From Streptococcus zalophi (GTDB taxonomy: Bacteria > Bacillota > Bacilli > Lactobacillales > Streptococcaceae): a DNA stretch of 64,000 nucleotides. Shown piece by piece: positions 61,770 to 64,000 of the stretch (its first letter is position 1; every line of letters begins with the position of its first letter). The stretch is from NCBI RefSeq assembly GCF_016481285.1, contig NZ_JAENBP010000008.1, positions 1-64,000 on the forward strand, read 5' to 3'. The notes beneath the pieces are model-generated. The model was not told where the DNA came from and made no database searches. It worked only from the letters and a program-made list of their open reading frames with translations. The translations under genes were made by a program, and so were the position numbers.

Positions 61770-62738
61770 TTAGTCTACCCAAACATCTTCAAAAGCTACA
61801 GAAAGTTCTGGATCTGGGCTATTTTGTGCAAACTCATAAGCTGCATCAACTTCTTTAACCACATCAGCATCAATACTATCAAGTTTTTTAGCTGTAGCAA
61901 TTTTCTTTTTAATTAGGAAGTCACGGTATTTAAGAAGGGGATCTTTTTTCTTCCACTCATTAACTTCTTCTTTTGAACGGTATGCTCCAGCATCAGCTGT
62001 TGAGTGTCCGAACCAACGATATGAAACAACTTCAACAATCGCTGGACCATTGCCACCACGAACATGTTTCACTGCTTTTTCCATTGTTTCATAAACAGCC
62101 ATAACATCGTTACCATCTTCTACATAGTAACCTGGGATACCGTAAGCTTCAGCACGTGTATATAGGTGAGGTGTGTTGGTTGCTTTTTTGATATTCATAG
62201 AAATACCATAACCGTTATTGATAATAAAGAAAATAACCGGTAATTTCCATGTTGCTGCCATATTTACTGACTCATGAAATGAACCTTCATTTGTCGCACC
62301 ATCACCAGAATAAGCAACAACAATATTGTCAGTTCCATTGTATTGTTGTGTCAATGCTGCACCAACTGCTAAAGCATAACCACCACCAACAATACCATTG
62401 GTACCATAGTTTCCTTTTTCAAAATCAGCCAAGTGCATTGAGCCTCCGCGACCCTTAGACACACCAGTTACTTTACCTGCTAATTCAGCCATCATACCAT
62501 TCAAATCCATATCCTTAGCAATAGATTGTCCATGACCACGGTGATTTGAAAAAATAATATCATCATAAGAAAGGTGAGCAACACTACCAACACTAGCTGC
62601 TTCTTCACCAACAGAAAAGTGAGTCATCCCTTGTACAAAGCCACGACGCACTAACTTATTTATACGCATATCAAATTCTCTGATACGTTGCATTTTCAAA
62701 TACATTTCCAAATATTTTTCTTTAGAAAGTTTAACCAT
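61770..62738 (-). CDS. pdhA: Pyruvate dehydrogenase E1 alpha subunit
   Basis: 322 residues from the ATG at 62738 (MVKLSKEKY), with GGAGGAA seven bases upstream; a longer frame to 62750 lacks a site. The thiamine diphosphate motif GDGATNEGSFHESVNMAATWKLPVIFFIINN is intact, as is VSKGRGGSMHLADFEKGNYGTNGIVGGG. It is the first gene of the pdhABCD-lplA cluster. In S. pyogenes-like annotations this operon is sometimes labelled aco; the presence of lplA and a single E1 set favours pyruvate dehydrogenase. Confidence 0.95.
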   Translation of the reverse strand: MVKLSKEKYLEMYLKMQRIREFDMRINKLVRRGFVQGMTHFSVGEEAASVGSVAHLSYDDIIFSNHRGHGQSIAKDMDLNGMMAELAGKVTGVSKGRGGSMHLADFEKGNYGTNGIVGGGYALAVGAALTQQYNGTDNIVVAYSGDGATNEGSFHESVNMAATWKLPVIFFIINNGYGISMNIKKATNTPHLYTRAEAYGIPGYYVEDGNDVMAVYETMEKAVKHVRGGNGPAIVEVVSYRWFGHSTADAGAYRSKEEVNEWKKKDPLLKYRDFLIKKKIATAKKLDSIDADVVKEVDAAYEFAQNSPDPELSVAFEDVWVD

Positions 62739-62770
62739 ATTTTCCTCCACAAAATCGTTTTACATCCTCA

Positions 62771-62799
62771 ATCATATAATAAAATTTCACAAAGTGCAA
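62771..62799 (-). promoter_or_regulatory. Promoter of the pdh operon with Rex-like half-site
   Basis: TTGCAC (62799-62794), 17 bases, TATGAT (62776-62771). Its spacer begins TTTGTGAAATTTTATTA; TTGTGAAA is half of the Rex (NADH sensor) consensus, and ATTGTGAAAAACATAAT occurs again near 62855-62875. Both sites lack the mirror half, so Rex control is only a suggestion. Confidence 0.6.
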
Positions 62800-62908
62800 G
62801 TTTTTTAACCGCTTTCCTATACTTATTTACAAGACTTTTCAGTAAAGTTAATTATGTTTTTCACAATGTTTTCTTTCTTTTTCTTATGAGGTTTTCTTAT
62901 GAATTTTA

Positions 62909-62940
62909 AAACCCCACCGATTAAATCAGTTAGGGTTTTG
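62909..62940 (-). terminator. Terminator of polC
   Basis: AAAACCCTAACTGAT, loop TTA, ATCGGTGGGGTTTT on the minus strand, with G-U pairs and a T run, nine bases after the polC stop. Confidence 0.75.
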
Positions 62941-62948
62941 AGTAGTAA

Positions 62949-64000
62949 CTAAAATAGATCATCAAATAAACTGAGCTGATTATCTTCAGGTAAGGGACCA
63001 AGAATTCCCATCTCATCTAATTTTTCAACTAACGTTGTTGATAAACCACCTCGCTTACGAAGTTCTGTTTTGGATAGAAACTCTCCTTCTGAACGTGCTT
63101 TAACCACTTGTTTTGCAACGTTTTCTCCCAAACCATCCATAGCAATAAATGGTGGAATAAGAGTATCTCCCTCAATTAAAAATTCATGTGAATCACTCTT
63201 ATAAAGATCCAGTTGACCAAACTTAAAGCCACGTTCCAACATCTCATTGACAATTTCTAAAGTGGTGTATAAATCTTCTTCGACCTTACTTGCTTCGTTG
63301 TTTTTACGTTTTTGAGTAATTTCAGCCATTCTAGCTTTTACAGCTTCAAGACCACCACTCATAGTTTTCAAATCAAAAGCCTTAGCGCGAATAGAAAAAT
63401 AAGCACTATAGTAATAAAGAGGGTGGTGAACTTTGAAATAAGCTACTCGTAGAGCCATCAAAACATAGGCCGCAGCATGTGCTTTAGGGAACATGTATTT
63501 GATTTTACCACAAGACTCAATGTACCAATCTGGTACCTTGTTTTCTCTCATGGCTTTAATATAAGCTTCTCTTTCTTCTTCCGAAATCTTTAACCAGAGT
63601 CCTTTACGAACCCGCTCCATAATATTAAAAGCCATTTTAGGTTCTAAACCGGCATGCATCAAATAAACCATGATGTCGTCACGACAACCAATAACCGTTG
63701 ATAAGTCGGCAATACCTGCCTTGATTAAATCTTGAGCATTTCCTAACCAAACATCCGTTCCGTGTGATAGCCCTGATAATTGCAATAATTCAGCAAAAGT
63801 TGTTGGATGCGTTTCATCCACCATACCACGAACAAAATTGGTACCAAATTCAGGAATACCAAGCATACCAGTTGACGTACCAATTTGCTCAGGCGTCACA
63901 CCAAGTACTTCTGTTCCAGAAAACAACTTCATCACATCAGGATCATCGGCTGGAATCTCTTTTGGATCAATACCAGATAAATCTTGTAGTTTACGAATCA
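62949..64000 (-). CDS. polC: DNA polymerase III subunit alpha, PolC type, C-terminal part
   Basis: The frame is open to the right edge, giving the last 350 residues. They match the end of the Gram-positive Pol[45 protein letters not shown]-type segment, [30 protein letters not shown], and [33 protein letters not shown] with the fingers and helix-hairpin-helix regions; the tail LSLFDDLF is the beta-clamp binding motif. PolC is the replicative polymerase with an internal 3'-5' exonuclease; the N-terminal exonuclease and polymerase palm lie outside the window. Confidence 0.97.
   Translation of the reverse strand, partial: IRKLQDLSGIDPKEIPADDPDVMKLFSGTEVLGVTPEQIGTSTGMLGIPEFGTNFVRGMVDETHPTTFAELLQLSGLSHGTDVWLGNAQDLIKAGIADLSTVIGCRDDIMVYLMHAGLEPKMAFNIMERVRKGLWLKISEEEREAYIKAMRENKVPDWYIESCGKIKYMFPKAHAAAYVLMALRVAYFKVHHPLYYYSAYFSIRAKAFDLKTMSGGLEAVKARMAEITQKRKNNEASKVEEDLYTTLEIVNEMLERGFKFGQLDLYKSDSHEFLIEGDTLIPPFIAMDGLGENVAKQVVKARSEGEFLSKTELRKRGGLSTTLVEKLDEMGILGPLPEDNQLSLFDDLF

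Noticed and set aside
1-64000. tRNA, rRNA, prophage, insertion sequence or CRISPR elements
   Set aside because: I looked for tRNA-like cloverleaf ends, transposase-like proteins, integrases and short spaced repeats and saw none; a small element could still be missed by eye.

Overview
The window reads as chromosome of a low-GC Gram-positive coccus, almost certainly a Streptococcus, probably of the pyogenic group. The basis is the gene set rather than any search: an lmb-htpA zinc operon, the streptococcal non-phosphorylating GapN, PolC, an M26 protease with an N-terminal sorting signal, two hypothiocyanite-reductase-like flavoproteins, and a pyruvate dehydrogenase whose E3 carries a lipoyl domain. 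No rRNA, tRNA, CRISPR array, prophage or insertion sequence was seen. I cannot name the species.

Layout. 1-782: 5' end of a large secreted surface protein, cut by the window edge. 1.0-6.5 kb: S41-type protease homologue, PadR/DUF2812 pair with its own operator, an amidase, and a polar amino acid ABC uptake pair without its ATPase. 6.9-10.9 kb: lmb-htpA behind two abutting AdcR-like boxes. 11-16.3 kb: a carbohydrate PTS operon (BglG/PRD regulator, IIB, UlaA-type IIC, transaldolase, CBM9-like lipoprotein). 16.4-22.2 kb: cupin, methyltransferase, a cytoplasmic beta-helix-like protein, gapN and the first flavin reductase. 22.5-29.5 kb: an M26 zinc metalloprotease flanked by the two paralogous flavin reductases. 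29.6-37.2 kb: accessory stretch with a frameshifted dicarboxylate symporter, a very AT-rich TIR-STAND-TPR protein (candidate phage defence), an orphan trpB under a tRNA-Trp T-box, and an AT-rich membrane protein followed by a coding relic. 37.5-50.8 kb: mostly housekeeping (psuK-psuG, rplM-rpsI, an XRE/membrane-protein module, rlmB, pnp-sseB-cysE-cysS-mrnC, rpsO, def). 50.9-55.8 kb: a heterodimeric multidrug-type ABC exporter whose two genes are separated by an NmrA-like gene and a decayed duplicate of one ABC gene, all preceded by a short leader peptide and an attenuator. 55.8-62.8 kb: OsmC protein, lplA and the pdhABCD operon. 62.9-64 kb: 3' end of polC.

How the parts work together. Zinc starvation would induce lmb-htpA. 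LplA supplies lipoate to the two lipoyl domains of PDH E2 and E3. The pnp cluster links RNA decay, cysteine synthesis and CysRS. The two flavin reductases and the surface or secreted proteins (M26 protease, HtpA, Lmb, the Ig-like protein) suggest a host-associated life. The points most worth testing are the TIR-STAND gene, the leader-peptide/attenuator in front of the ABC exporter, the relic between the two ABC genes, and the orphan T-box trpB.
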